Source: Dasypus novemcinctus
Taxonomy: Eukaryota; Chordata; Mammalia; Cingulata; Dasypodidae
Assembly (NCBI RefSeq): GCF_030445035.2
Contig: NC_080690.1
Coordinates: forward strand, 33,382,796-33,446,795
Reading direction: 5' to 3'
DNA length: 64,000 bases
Made by a program: the position numbers and the translations under genes. This document shows positions 1 to 26,780 of this stretch, one piece after another; position 1 is the first letter of the stretch; each line of letters begins with the position of its first letter. A model generated the notes under the pieces. It ran no database searches. It saw nothing but the letters and a program-made list of their open reading frames with translations, and was not told the origin of the DNA.

Positions 1-1555
1 GGCGTTTCGGCGTTTCCGGGAGGTGGCTGCGCCTGCACTCCAAGGCTGGGAGGAGTGCGTGCTGGTTGGGGGAGTGCCTAGCAGACACCCAGAGGTTGGA
101 GCAGGAGTAGATCCCTAGGGCTGGTGGGACACAGGAGGAGGGGGAAGGGGGTGGGGACACCAAGCGGGGATTAGGAGGCCACACACGGGGATTAGGGGCC
201 ACACACGGTTATACACACCCACCGTGGGGAGGCACGGAGCCTGGAGGGGAAGGGGCACGCAGGGCAGCCTGTACCATCTCTGTGACTGTGAGATAGGCCT
301 CTGTGTTGCGTCTGATTCTCGGCGGGTGGGTGTGTGTGTGCGCGCGCGTTACCAGGGCTGTGTGAGTGTCCCCAGGGCCATGTTATATGAGTGGAGTTAG
401 TGAAGGGGTGGGGGAGGCTGCTAGGCTGGATCTCGCTAGTCTCTGAGTCTCTGTGAGTGTGCAGACTTTCCGGTGTGCTTCTCCAGAAAACCAGTCCTAG
501 GAGCCCTGCCCCACCCCTTTGCACGTGCGTGCACACACAGCCTCCGGAGGACCCTGGGTGGGCAAGAGAAAGGTGGGAGGGCTGTTTCAGGGCCTCTCTG
601 TGCCCTTCCTCCTCCTCCTCAGCTCCCTGGAGGGGCCCAGCCAGGCCACGGGGAAGGGGAAGGGGGGTTGTGTGTGGAGCCCCCACCCCTGCTTCAGCGT
701 GGACGCCTGGAAGCCATTAGGCTGGGTGGCACCCGCCCTGCCCCTCCACGACAGGCTCAGGGTTCCTGGAAGGAGCGGGCGGCCCCTCCCCACCGAGCCC
801 CGTGCCAGGCCTGGCAGCTCCCGGAGGCATGTGGCAGCGGTCCCTCCCGACCGTCCTCCCATGTAAGGGCAGCAGGAAGGGCCCAGCGGCCCCCTCACCC
901 CCCACCCCAGCAGAAGTCTGGCCGGTGGCTGGGGCTCCTCTGGTTTCCTGCCGCTGCCTCCCCCTCCCCCCCGCAGGCTCTCCCTTTGTTTTTCTTTTCC
1001 AAGAGCTTCTCCATGTGGCGCCTGGCCAGGAAGTTGGGGAGAGGAGGAGTGTGAGAGCCTGTGTGCGGGTTTGTGTGTTGATGTGAGCGAGCGTATCTGC
1101 TTGCCGTAGGGATGAGTACGTGTGCTCGTGGGTGTTGGTGTGTGTCTCTCGGTGCGTCACGGGCCTGTGCCGGCAGGTGTTCTGTGAGTGTGCATCTGCA
1201 GTGAGTCTCCCCATGTGTGTGCACAGATGTGTGCACCTGCGGGTCCCCCTCTCAGTCTGTGCATGCATGCTGTGGGTCTCTGTATCCGTGTTTGGGTGTT
1301 TGTGTGCAGGTGCATCACACACGGACCTCAAGGCCAGGGCCACCTTGCACAGGCAGAGGCCAGGTCGCAGGGCAGACACTTGGGTGACCAGGGGCCCCTC
1401 AGGATTTGGAGGTGTCTAGGAACCGGAGCCTAGATCTGGGTGACCGTGCAGGTGTTACTGGGGTTGGCACATCCCTGTCTGAGATTGTAACTGGGTGGTG
1501 AGGAGGCATCACCCAATGCACAGAAGTCAAAGGTGCAAGTTCCCAGCCTCCTGCA
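1..1555. other. GC-rich non-coding sequence upstream of CCDC102A
   Basis: No gene is recognised here. The stretch is G-rich, with a short TG/CG run near 327-350 and a longer decayed TG-rich tract at about 1050-1320. Open frames occur on both strands but are repeat- or composition-driven, with no family resemblance. By analogy with the human gene it may be the distal promoter or first intron of CCDC102A, but no first exon can be placed from sequence alone. Confidence 0.4.
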
Positions 1556-1566
1556 CATGCCTCTCA

Positions 1567-1629
1567 GTGGGCCGGGGCCCAAGAGCCTGCATTTTAAGCA
1601 AGTGTCCAGGTGAATTAAGAAGCACTGCC
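1567..1629 (-). mobile_element. MER5A-like DNA transposon fragment
   Basis: The string ends in AAGCACTG and is preceded by a short tract ('ggcccaagagcctgcatttt') that matches the terminal part of the hAT-type MER5A consensus as I remember it. Only about 60 bp is present, so this is a relic. Confidence 0.5.
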
Positions 1630-1789
1630 CTCTTCTACAGGTGGGGAAACTGAGGCCCAGAGAGGGCCAGTGGCTTACATGAGGATACCCAGGGTACCGG
1701 TGACAGTGCTGGGCCTAGAGCTGATGTCGGGGGGAGGCAGAGAATAAACTAACAAATGTCTGTCTAAAGTATGTAGACTCTCAGGTGGT

Positions 1790-2180
1790 GAGAAATGCTA
1801 TGGAGAAAAACAGGTAAGGGGACAGAGCGTATGCAGTTGGTGACAGTTTTAGGGTGGTCAGGGCAGCCCTGACTCAGAAGGTGGCACTTGAGCAAACACC
1901 CGAGGGAGGTGAGACAGTAAGTCATGTGGTACCTGAAGGAAGAGCATTTCCAGCCAAGGGAGAGCAAAAGCTGTGAGTCAGGAGCGCATCCGGGTTATTC
2001 CCGCCTGTGCAGTGTGGCGACTCGGGGGAGGGCAGTAGGAGATGAGGTCAGTGGGGCCTCGCAGGCCCGCGTAAGGACTTTGGCTTTGACTCTGAGCAAG
2101 GAGCAACACGAATCGAGTTTTTAAAGGGTCGTTCTGGCTGCCGGTGGAGGATGGACCTGCCAAGAGCAGAAGTTGGAGCA
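1790..2180 (-). mobile_element. LINE L2 fragment, antisense
   Basis: This resembles the antisense L2 consensus: a 'gaagagcatttccag' block, 'gtaaggactttggctttgac' and 'gttctggctgc' occur in the expected order. It is diverged and carries no usable open frame. A second similar block ('ctcgctctggctgctgc') lies at about 3370-3560. Confidence 0.6.
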
Positions 2181-3369
2181 GGAACCTGCCAAGGAGGCCG
2201 GCGCAGTCGTCCCGGCTGGGAAGGGGGTGCGGGATGCTCAGCCCGGGAAGCGTTTTTCGATGGAGCCAGTAGACTGCAGTGGATCCAGGCGGCAGTTGAC
2301 GTGTGGAAAAGACAGGTCAGGGAGGTGGCCGGGAAGCTGTGCTGAGCAGCCGGGCAAATGGCAGCCCTTTGACTGAGATGAGGAGACAGAGGGTCTGGGG
2401 AGTGGAACTGAAGCCCTGCTCTGGACGGCCAGGTGGGGCCAGGCAGTGGGCCATGATGCTGTTCAGGGGGGAGAGCATCAGCTGGGGAGCAAGTGCAGGC
2501 AGAGGGGGCCGAGGGCACGCCCTGGGGCCCTCCCACTTTTCTAGAATGGGGAGAGGGGGAAGAGGTAGCAAAGGAGACTGGGGGCGGAGGAGAGGAGAAG
2601 CCAAACGAGCAAAAGAGTTTTCGAGGGGAGCGGTGGGCCAGAGGCGGCTGGTGCTTCCAGAAGACTGAAAAGGGACCGTGCGGGTTCGGTAACACACTTG
2701 ACAAGAGCAGTGTGGAGGAGCCACGGGGGCCAGAGTCCGAGTGGAGCACAATTCAGGAGTTTGCTAAGGAGTAGGGCTGCCAGGGGGCAGCAGAGTGTGC
2801 GGCACGGGTGCAGGCACAGGTGCAGGCAGGTGGGGAGGTGCGCAGGGACGGGGAGGAAGTTCTGTCTTGGCTGCTGCTCTTTTTTTAATGTGAAATCGGG
2901 CAAGGTTTGTCTAGGAGGGCGGGAGAGCGAATGGGCCAGGGACACGTAGCGGGATGGCTGGCGGGCCTGAGCAGCCACTGATGCTCATTTTAAATAACAC
3001 CGGTCAACATGGGGTGAGAAACCTGCCACGGCTGGCTGTACAGTGGCAGCAGGAGCGGGCAGAGTGGTGGAGATCACCAGGGTTGGCGCTTTGCCTGGAG
3101 AGGCGGGAGCCGGGGTGGGGGGGGGGCGGCTGAGGCCCTGCAGGGATGTACAAGGAGGCGGTGGGGACCGTGGAATGTGAGCTGGGAAAGGGGAGAAGGG
3201 ACCCGGGTGGGCGGTGGGGACAGTAAACAGGCGGTGGATCAGTGGGTTGTCGCTTCTTTGGGGCTTGAGGAATGTTTGGAGTTGGTGTCCCAGAGGGAGG
3301 GAGCTTGGAAGTGACACTCGCAAGGGGTCACAGCTCCTGGTAATGGCAGAGCGTGCGGCCCCTGGCAGG

Positions 3370-3560
3370 ACTGGGTTGGTGTTTTTTAAAAACTCGCTCT
3401 GGCTGCTGCTATGGAGAAGGAATTTGAAGGAGACAGCAGTGGGGGAAGGGGGGGTCTGCAGTCGCCCTGGAGGGAGGGCGGTGGCTGCGGTGGCCTTGAA
3501 GGCTTGGGGGGGGGGCAGTGGAGCCAAGTGGTTGCGAATGTCAGGACCAGGAGGTGGGCG
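3370..3560 (-). mobile_element. LINE L2-like fragment, antisense
   Basis: Holds a second copy of the L2 block seen near 2130 ('ctcgctctggctgctgc'), followed by a G-rich decayed tail. The short reading frames across it are accidental. Confidence 0.45.
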
Positions 3561-3589
3561 GTGCCAGGATGGCCCCCACAATGTGGAGG

Positions 3590-4005
3590 AGTGAAGGCGG
3601 GTCCCAGAGGAGGAACCTTGGCTTGCCAGGGCTGCTGTGACCGAGGGCGAGGGACTTCTCATCTCTCGTTCTGGAGGCTGTTGTCCTCCCTCAAGGTGCT
3701 GGCAGGGCCACACTCCCCTTAAGAGGAGAGCCCGTTCCATGTTCGTCCCTGGCTTCTTTGGGTGCCTCAGGCTGTGGCGCTCCTGGCTCCGGCAGCGTCA
3801 CTCAGTTTCTCTTTGACTCTTTCCTACACCCTGAGCCCCAATTCCCTGTTTGTAAGGACACCAGCCTATTGGATTAGTCCATCTAATCCAGTTTGGCCTC
3901 ATCTTAACTAATCACATCTTCCAAGATCTTTTTTCCCAGGAGGGTCACATTCACAGGATAGGGGTTAGGGCTTGAGCATGGCTTTTGGGGGACACAATTC
4001 AAGAG
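3590..4005 (-). mobile_element. old LTR-like repeat (ERVL-MaLR type), antisense
   Basis: The blocks 'ttctggaggctg', 'aaggacaccagcctattgga', 'taatcacatcttccaag' and 'gggggacacaattcaa' occur in the order typical of antisense mammalian LTRs of the MLT1/MaLR type. It is diverged, and the family name is from memory. No viral coding sequence is present. Confidence 0.5.
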
Positions 4006-5344
4006 CATCTAAGAGGAGGAGCTGGCTGTGGGAGGAGGGGGGACAGCGAGTTCCATTTGGACCAGGAAGTGTCGGAGGGGGCTGGGACATCCTGGTTGGG
4101 GGGGGGGCTCTGCCTGCAGCGTTGTTGGGGCGTGGGCGAGGGCGAGGTGGCAGCCCAGGACACTCAAGGGATGAGCCAAGGAGCCTCCCAGGGAGGCTGG
4201 GGAGAGGCAGCTAGAGAGTAGGAGGAAAAACGGAGAACAGGGCATCCTGGAAGAGATGGCAGAGAGGGGAGTGACAGGCAGTGTCCAGGGCTCTGGAGGA
4301 CACCCATGCAGCCTGGGGCAGGCCAGGGATTGATGGAGGGCGAGGGAAGTGGAGCCAGCAAGGGTGGACCACTCTGCCAGTGTTGGGCCTTGCAGGGGAG
4401 GAGTGTGCAGGGAGAGAGGGCAGCAGGGGCGGGGTGGGGGCGGGGCGCAGTGGCGTGGGGAGAGGGGCCCTGCAAGGAGGTAGAACCACTCTGTCTTCTC
4501 AGGTTGAGAGAGGAGGCTTGGGGCAGGACAGAGAGGGAGCACCAGTCTGATGGCTTCTCTTTGTACTGCTAATTGTGACACCAGATCATCTCCCTAGAGT
4601 GCAGGGAATAGAGACTGGAAGGGCATGAAGGTTTCTGTTGCCGTCTTGGAAAACAGGAGAGCGGAGGTAACCTTGGCCAAGAGGTGTCAGGGACCAGGCA
4701 GCGTTGAGACTCGCAGGGCTGAGAGCCACCAGCAGGGCACGGTGCATGTCTGCTCAGAAAAGGAAGGGGTGGCCTGGGGGCCGGGGTGCCCTCCGCAGGT
4801 GTGAAGGTTAGTGGGACCCTGCTGAATGGGGAAGGAAGGGCATGGTGTCCCAGGGGCTGGTGGAGGCCAGCCTGAGGCCACAGGGTGGGGCAGGGTGGGG
4901 ACAGAGAGGGACAGCTGTCTCATTTATTTAAAAGGAGGACATGGCCCCTTTTAAAGAGAAGAAATGTTTGTGGTGGGTGAGGGTGCCAGGGAAGGGCTGG
5001 CTCTGGCAGGGAGTAGGGGAGAATGTACCCCGCCATCTGATAGAGACTGGTTGATTTCTATCATATTTCCAGTGCATGCAGTCATTCAACAAATGCACGC
5101 CAACGTTTGAATCTGAACTCGGAGACCTCTGGATCAACGTGGGGACTTTAACCCCCACCGAGCATCCATTTCCTCTTGAGGAAACAGTGATGATCATTTC
5201 CGTCAAGTCTGTCAAGAGGCTTAAATGAACCCCTGGGCATGGTGCCTGGCCCGTAGTTGATCCCCCACAAACATCATTGTCGTTGTCATCATGTGCTGGG
5301 GTGGAAAGTGACTAGGACACACCCCTGCCCACTGCAAACTCAGC

Positions 5345-5500
5345 CTGGGGTGGGGAGAGGGAGCAGACATGGACACAGATAAATGGTACAGTGAGGTCAG
5401 GGTAATGACAGAGGTGTGGGTGCAGAGGCTGCAGGGAGGGCGGGCCTGGCCTGAGGTGATCCCGGAGGACTTCTAGTAGGAGGTGACGTCTCAGATGAGT
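5345..5500 (-). mobile_element. L2 fragment, antisense
   Basis: The phrases 'gataaatggtacagtgag' and 'ggacttctagtaggaggtga' fit the antisense L2 3' region. Short and diverged. Confidence 0.4.
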
Positions 5501-7060
5501 TTTTTTAAATTGTGATGCCGTATATACAACACATGATTTCCCCTTTTAACCACATCCACATGCACAATTCAGTGATATTAATCACATTCACAATATTGTC
5601 CTCCCACCACCACCATCCATTACCAAAACCTTTTCATCATCCCAGATATTCTGTACCCATTAAGTAATAACTCCCCATTCTCCCCAGATCCTGGTTACCT
5701 GTAATCTACTTCCTGTCTCAGTGAATTTGCTTATTCTAGGTATTTCATGTAAGTGAAATAGAATATTGTCCTTTTGTGCTGGCTTATTCCACATGCCATA
5801 ATGTCTTGAAAGTTGATCCATGTTGTCATCTGTATCAGAACTCCATTCTTTTATAGCTGGATAATATTCCTTCAATATAATCTATAAGCCACATTTTGCT
5901 TATCCATTCATCACCTTTGACTATTGTAAACAAGGCAGCTATGAGCATTAATTTCCAAATACCTGTCTGAGCCCCTGCTTTCGATTCTTCTAGTATCCAC
6001 CTAGGAGTGGAATTGCTGGGTCAAGTGGTAATCTATGTGTGACGTCCTGAAGAACCGCCAGACCGTTCCCCGCAGCAATGTACCGGGATTCCTATTTCTT
6101 TGCATCCTCACCAACACTTATTTTCTGGGTTTTTTTTTTTGTTGTTTGTGTTTTGTTTTAATAGCCATGCCAGTAGATATGAAGTGGCATTAATGGCTAA
6201 TGATGCTGAGCATCTTTTCATGTGCTTAGTGGCCTTTTGTATAACTTCTTTGGAGAAATATCTATTTAAGTCCTTTGCCCTTTTTTTTTTTTAAGATTTA
6301 TTTATTTATTTAATTCCCCCCTCCCCCAGTTGTCTGTTCTCTGTGTCTATTTGCTGCGTCTATTTGCTGCGTCTTGTTTCTTTGTCCGCTTCTGTTGTCG
6401 TCAGCGGCACGGGAAGTGTGGGCAGCGCCATTCCTGGGCAGGCTGCTCTTTCTCTCGAGCTGGGCGGCTCTCCTTACAGGAGGCACTCGGGGGGACACCC
6501 CTGCGTGGCAGGGCACTCCTTGCACGCATCAGCACTGCACATGGGCCAGCTCCACACGGGCCCGGGGTTTGAACCGCGGACCTCCCATGTGGTAGACGGA
6601 CGCCCTAACCACTGGGCCAAGTCCGTTTCCCTCCTTTACCCATTTTTTCATTGGGTTGTCTTTGTTGTTGAGGTATAGGAGTTGTTAATATATTTTCGAT
6701 ATTAAACCCCTTATCAGATATATGACTTGCAACTATTTTCTCCCTTTCTGTAGGTTTTCTTTTCACTCTCTTGATAATGTCCTTTGGATGCCCAAAAAAA
6801 AAAAATTTTTTTTTGATGAAGTTATCTATTTTTTTTCTTTTGTTCCTCATGCTTTCTGTGTCATATCTAAGAATCCAAGGCTAATAAAAGGTCCTGAAGG
6901 TTTTCCCCTATGTATTCGCCTGTAAGTTTTATGGTTTTAGCTCTTATATTTAGGTCATTTTGAAGTAGTTTTTGTATAGGTGCGAGGTAGGGGTCCAGTT
7001 TCATTGTTTCGCATGTGGCTATCCAGTTTTCCCAGCACCATTTGTTGAAGAGATCAGGTA
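5495..7060 (-). mobile_element. LINE L1 3' region, antisense, split by a SINE
   Basis: On the minus strand this reads as the end of an old L1 (L1M type). A short frame at 5660-5875 contains the familiar L1 tail string MKEYYPAIKEW and a following AGCCAG-ACAAAAGGAC-like block. The right part (6640-7060) continues the same element with the antisense motif 'ccagcaccatttgttgaaga'. A DAS SINE at 6281-6631 interrupts it, flanked by a 10-bp duplication of L1 sequence. No functional reverse transcriptase frame remains. Confidence 0.75.
6281..6631 (-). mobile_element. DAS-type tRNA-derived SINE, antisense, inside L1
   Basis: The minus-strand head reads gggaaacggacttggcccag; the A box (TGGCCCAGTGG) and B box (GGTTCAAACCC) are both present. 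The tail is AAATAAATAAATAAATCTT plus an A run, seen as T-rich sequence at the left end. The target-site duplication is tcctttgccc (6271-6280) against tcctttaccc (6632-6641), one mismatch, so the insertion is complete and fairly young. It interrupts an older L1. Confidence 0.92.
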
Positions 7061-7154
7061 AGTTTTAAAGAGAGAAGAGTTAGCCCAGGGCAGAGAGGGG
7101 ACTCGTGGCAACTGGCCTGTACCCACGGGCCTGAAAAGAGAAAACAGCCCCGTG

Positions 7155-7200
7155 CAGAGGGGTGGAGGCGGGGGAGGGGGGTGGGAGGGGTGGGGGGTAA
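7155..7200 (+). other. G-run cluster, potential G-quadruplex
   Basis: At least five runs of three or more G occur within about 45 bp, roughly 290 bp before the CCDC102A first coding exon. This meets the usual sequence rule for an intramolecular G-quadruplex. The role is inferred only. Confidence 0.5.
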
Positions 7201-7484
7201 GTACAGGAGATTCACAGTGGGAGAAGGCAGCGGATCAAAGTTTCAGGTCAGCCGCCGCTGTCGCTGCAGGGAAGAGAAGGGACGCCAGGGGGCAGTCTGG
7301 AGGCCTGAGAGGAAGCGGCTGCACACCCTGGCCCACCACGGTCCTGCCTCCCTGGGGCTCCCGGAACACACCACAGGCTCCCCTGTCGCCCTTGCCCACG
7401 CCGCATCCTTTGCGGGTTACGCGCTTCGCAGGGCTGAATGGGTGGACAGTGGCCGCAGCTAATCGTGGTGGTTTTCCCCCGCAG

Positions 7485-22092
<14,608 letters not shown>

Positions 22093-22520
22093 CACCTCAA
22101 GGGCTGGGCAGGGCCGGCCCCTGGCCACAGGCCCACAGATGCCCAGGTTGACCGGCTATGGGGACTGACGACGCAGCTGCCGCGCTCGTTGTGGGACCAG
22201 ACCCTGCGCCCTCCCGCGGATGTCTTCCTTCTCTTCCCGGGTGGGTGTTGCCAGTCCCATCCGACCACCGCCCTGTGGAAGGGAAGCCACCACCTATGTG
22301 TGTGTGTATATATATTTTTATATATGCCCAGGAATCCTTGGACCCATGGTTTTATAAAGGTAGGACCCTTCCAAGGCCCGGCCAGGTGCCCCCACCCACC
22401 CAGGGCCCTCATGCTGGGGTTCGGGGGGTGTCGAGGAGGGCTTTTGAGGCTTCCACCCAGACATGCATAATGCGGTATGATGAGCCCAGGCTTTTGTAAT
22501 AAACGGAGTTCAGGTTCTCG
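22093..22520 (+). other. CCDC102A: CCDC102A 3' UTR with AATAAA at 22498-22503
   Basis: Non-coding sequence after the stop includes a short TG/TA repeat near 22299-22325 and one canonical AATAAA at 22498-22503, about 405 nt after the stop. It is followed by 'gttctcggaat' and a T/G-containing stretch. Cleavage is expected near 22520. Confidence 0.8.
22498..22503 (+). terminator. CCDC102A: poly(A) signal AATAAA of CCDC102A
   Basis: The only canonical hexamer on the + strand soon after the CCDC102A stop. Confidence 0.8.
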
Positions 22521-22714
22521 GAATGGAGCCCTTCCTTCGTGGCAGGGATGGACAGAGGGGTGCAGCCACGTCAGCCTGTGCCTGGCACTGAGCCAGCACT
22601 AGGACTGTGACATGATCTCTGAATGAATGAATGAGCACGGGGGCTGTGTTGTGGCCTGGAATCCAGCTTCTGGTCCGGGGCACATCTAATCCGGAGGTGA
22701 CTTGAGTTCAGAAG

Positions 22715-22910
22715 GACCCTTGGGCTCTGGCATCCGATGGCCTGGATTCAAGTTTCCACTCTGTGCCTTTCTGGTTCTGCGACCTCAGGGGAGTTACTTG
22801 CCCCTTTGAGCCTTAATTTCTGCATCTGTAAGTTAAATGTCTCTTAGAGGCGCCATGAGAATTAAACGGAGGTGATCCTGGAACTCAGTAAAGGTTGGTT
22901 ATTGTAAAAA
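22715..22910 (+). mobile_element. MIR SINE
   Basis: 'ggcctggattcaagtttcca', 'gttctgcgacctcaggggag' and 'tgagaattaaacgg' are MIR blocks in order, ending 'ggttggttattg'. Confidence 0.8.
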
Positions 22911-23169
22911 TACCTGACAGTCTGCCCTGGAGAGGAGGGATTTGCTAGCTTGGTTCTACCCCAGGCGGCTGATCGGAGTTTACCCAGAGGTAGGTTACAA
23001 CACAATAAAATAAATCCTTTTATCTTTCCTCCCAGCCCTGCTCTAGATAGTGAAATCACAGATAATTTTCATTTTATTTTTTTATTTAATTTCTAAGCCT
23101 TCTATACCCAGCAGATTCAGTAGTAAATCTAGTGGAAATACTTATTAAAAAACACAGGCGCATACTTCC

Positions 23170-23261
23170 AAAAATAAAAAAAGGAGGTACTAGGGAATGA
23201 GCCTGGGACCTTGTACATGCAAAGCAGGCACGCAATCACCGAGTTGCACTGCTCAGACGAT
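23170..23261 (-). mobile_element. short tRNA-Ala-like SINE, antisense
   Basis: The minus strand reads as a tRNA-like head: gcagtgcaactcggtgattg, 'gtgcctgctttgcatgtac', then B box-like 'aggctcattcccta' and an A-rich tail. No clear target duplication was found. Confidence 0.65.
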
Positions 23262-23279
23262 ACGTCCTTGCATCTTTTA

Positions 23280-25630
23280 AGTTTGGGGTGCTCTTCCGGG
23301 CCCCTGCCCTTCTGGCCAGGTGCTTCAAGTGAATGACCAGCCCCAGGGCCCGCCCCCTGCGGAAGGAGGTGCTGTCAGCCTTGCTCCAGCAGGGGAAGGG
23401 AGCGCGTGCCCCGTGTTGGGGAGGCTGGCACTCCACGCAGGGGCCTGGCACTAAAGAGGGGTTATATTCAATGGATAAAGCGCCCACACCACCCCAGGTG
23501 CTTAGCGCACGTGGTCTCCCTGACTCAACCCTGTGACGCAGGAGCTGCCATCGGCATCCCTGCACTAAATGCCTTTTCCAGGGAGGCCCGGCCGTGAGGG
23601 ACCCCTGAGACCACAGTTCCGGGAATCAGCAGGTGCCATGAGCCCTGGGGGCCGAGAGGAGGGAAGAGGCAGCCCCAGGGGCCCAGCAGGGGCTAATGGG
23701 GCGCCCTGAGACCTTGCCCTGTGGAGCCTACAGGACGCTCAGGGAGTGTGGATGGTTTGCTGCCATGACAACGAGGCCCCCGGCCCCTTCCTGGCGCCCA
23801 GGAGGAAGGAGGGAGGGGGGTGCCGCAGCCAGCAGCCATGGTGGACCCCCCTGGTGGGTCTTCCCTCAGAAGCCAGCGGAAGAGGGGGCTGCAGGAAGAG
23901 GACCGTTTCCTGCCAGGGGTCTTTCTGTTCTCTGTTCCAAACAGAAAGAAGCTGCAAGTGCTGCCCTTTGACCCCCGTGAGCCCGGAGCCAGGCGCTCCC
24001 TGACAGCTGCCTTGAGAGCTACCTCTGGACCCGGCTGGACCTGCCATTCCCAGACACAGAGCAGACCCCAGCCGGCGCGTCCCGGCTCCCCCAGACTCTC
24101 TGGCACCTGAGGCGAGATAGCAGGCAGCCGGGGCTCATTACAGGCCCTCTCTCCCAGGGCAGGGAATGTCAGTGAGGAGAGGGCCTGTCGGGAGGGGTCC
24201 CGCTCCCACCCCCATTGCACAAGGGAAACCCGAGGCCCCGGAGGGGTCCCAGGCGCGGGCTTGGTGATCCTTTGGGCCTGGGGTGCACCCCTTCCCCATC
24301 CCTCCCCAGCTCCCCTTTACCTACAGCAAAAGCCACACAGTGTCCTGGAGGTAGCACCTGCCAACAGAAACATTAGCTTTGGCTTGGCGCTTTGAAAAAA
24401 TGCAATGCCTTGCTAATGTTAGTAATTGGAAGTTTCCCTCTAAAATTGTGGGTGTCCTTCTCTTGGAAAGTCAGCACGTCTGACCAGGCTGAGCTCACAC
24501 GCTCACTTGGCCCCAGTTGGCGAGGCTGAGAGGTGGCTGCTTTCCGGGAGAGGGTAGGGGACACAGGCACCCTGGTGGGCCGCAGTCCCCACCACCCCCT
24601 GCAGCCTGACCCAGGCCCATCTGGCTCATTTATATTGTTGTCCAGCATTTGTGTTTGTCCTTTGAGCAGGTGAGGGACCGACTGAGAGTGGAGGCCCTGA
24701 CCCAGAGTCACCTGGAGGTGAAGTCAGGCCAAGGACACACGTCACTCCTGGCGGGGTCCTTGTCACCACAGGGGTAACTGGGGTTAGCATTGAGGGAGCC
24801 ACGCTGTGTCTTCACAGGCATCATCTCGCTGGTTGGCCCCAGCTACCCCCGGAGGCAGGCACTCCCACCGCCGACCCACACAGCAGGTCCAGAGGCTCAG
24901 AGGGAGCGAGCCACTATCCCAAGGTCACACCGCTGGGTGGTGGCTCAGCTGGGGCTCAGCTGGGGCAGGCACAGCCCACACTCATCATGCCGCGCATCCC
25001 CCCCGCCCCCCCTCAAAGCAAGGCCCTGTGGGGTCCAGCCCCCGTCCTCCTCTGCAGGCCCCTCTCCCATCCCACACCTCAACATACCTGCCAACTCCAG
25101 CCATGCTGAGGCCCCCTTCCTGCCACCCAGAACTGCCCCTCTCCCAGCCAAGTCCCAGCCAGCCTCAAAGCTCAGCCTACTTAACTTAGAGGGTCAGGGG
25201 GTTGTTTACTTGTTTGCGTCCCCATCCCCCACCAGAAAAGAGGGAGGGAGGGAGATGGCTGGATGGAAGGAGGAAGGATGGAAGGATGGGATGGTAAAAG
25301 GCTGAAGATGGGTCCTTCCCCCCGCCCCTCCCGTTGCAGTAGCTGCCAGACCGGCCCTAGACCAGTCGGCTGAGCCGAGCCTCCCCCCTGCGCCAGGCGC
25401 AGCAATGCCGGGGCCCCTCCTCCCAGCCCCTGCTCAGGGGGAGGGAGAACTGGCTGGGCCGGACACTATCCCCCCAGCCGCTTTGCCCCCTGCAGCATGA
25501 GGGCTGCCCCGCTCCTCTGAAGCCGTGGGCTCCCCTCCCTGTCCCCCGAAGGTGGTTTTGCCCATTCTGACTCCACCAGGCAGCCCCTCGGCTTTCCTGC
25601 CTCGAAGTCCATGCCCACTTCCGAGCCGCC
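23280..25630. other. intergenic, mostly unique GC-rich sequence
   Basis: No exon with family resemblance is recognised. Open frames on both strands are composition-driven. A short AT-rich island at 24355-24445 and a (GGAA/GGAT) run at 25240-25300 stand out. An antisense MIR-like phrase lies around 24890-24930. Confidence 0.4.
25240..25300 (+). repeat. purine-rich (GGAA/GGAT)n simple repeat
   Basis: About 60 bp of imperfect GGGA, GGAT and GGAA units. Confidence 0.75.
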
Positions 25631-25649
25631 CACATTCCAGTCCTCCAGA

Positions 25650-25770
25650 CAAACCTGATTTCTGGCCCCAGCCGGGTTTCCGACTGGCTGTGTGTCATTT
25701 GGCAAGCTCCTGCCCCACTCTGGGCTTTCAGTTTTCTATCTAAAACAGAAACAATCGCGGCAAATGAGTG
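25650..25770 (+). mobile_element. MIR fragment
   Basis: 'ctgtgtgtcatttggcaag' and 'gggctttcagttttctatc' match the MIR middle part. Confidence 0.6.
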
Positions 25771-26179
25771 CCCAAACCCACGCCAAATAACATCACTTTG
25801 ACTATTAATATTCTTTCTGGCTTACCCTGTTGCTGGGTCTCTTCCCAAGACCGCAACGCCCTGTCTGCCTGGGGGCCCACCCCTTCTAGGGCAGTGGGTG
25901 GGGGTGGGAGGCAGAAGTGGTGCCCAGGAACCAGCTGCATTCGGCTCTCAGCCCCCATCTGCTCCCCTTGCCCCACTCCTCTGCCTACTGCTAATTGCAG
26001 GGTTGTAAGGTGCCAGATGCCTCCTAGGACCCAGGCAAGTACCTCCCGGTAGAGCAAGGGCTCCCTGGAAAGCCTCCCCATCCTCCTCTGGTCCCACAGA
26101 CCCAGCTGGTCAGTGGGCAGGAAAGGGGTCCTCTATGGTGCCCAGACTCCCTCCTGGGGAGGGGTCTGGAGAGGTACTA

Positions 26180-26480
26180 GCATGAAGCCTCCCTCCATGG
26201 CATCCACATTTTCCAGGTTTCCCCCAACCTTGGGTCTACCCATGCTCAAGAACGTCCTGGCCTCTTCTTCCTGCACTCAAGAACTGTCGATGGCTCCCCA
26301 GTGCTGGACAAATAAAGTCCCACTCCCACATCCTGGCACATGGGGCACCATGGGCTCTGGCCCTTAAGCACATTCCCCCTGGACACAACCAAGTGTTCCT
26401 CCAGGATGAAGTCCAGAGACCCTTGCTGTGGTCTCCCTCCTCCACTGGTTTCCCAGCACTGTCTCTGCACCTGCCTGGTG
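26180..26480 (+). mobile_element. L2-like fragment
   Basis: 'gatggctccccagtgctgga', 'aataaagtcccac' and a later CAGCACT block resemble the sense L2 3' region. Diverged. Confidence 0.4.
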
Positions 26481-26639
26481 GCTGGAGCTCAGACTAGGTG
26501 ATAATTTCAGGAGGTGCCGCCTCTGCCTCCTGCTGCACTTCAAGCTCTCAGAGGGCAGGACCCCCGCTGTGGGAATCTGAATCTCCCCAGGAAAGGAGGG
26601 GAAGTATCCTTAGAGGGGTTCCTGCTCCCCTCCATCATG

Positions 26640-26780
26640 TCATTTAATTTTAATCTTCATAGCAAGCCAGGACGTGGTGAGTGGCGAGATCAGAAAACCG
26701 AGGCTCAGAGAGGAAAAGAACCAGGCAGTACGTAGCGGAACTGGGCTCCGAATCCAGGTGACTCCAAGGCCAGGCATTTT
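26640..26780 (-). mobile_element. MIR, antisense
   Basis: 'aaaaccgaggctcagagagg' and 'ggctccgaatccaggtg' are antisense MIR blocks. Further antisense MIR pieces occur at about 26900-27010 and 27740-27880. Confidence 0.65.

Noticed and set aside
717-1379. 220-codon minus-strand frame with many His and Thr
   Set aside because: It is the translation of a decayed TG/CA repeat plus GC-rich flank.
5660-5875. 71-codon minus-strand frame as a possible small gene
   Set aside because: It contains the L1 tail string MKEYYPAIKEW and sits in an L1 relic.
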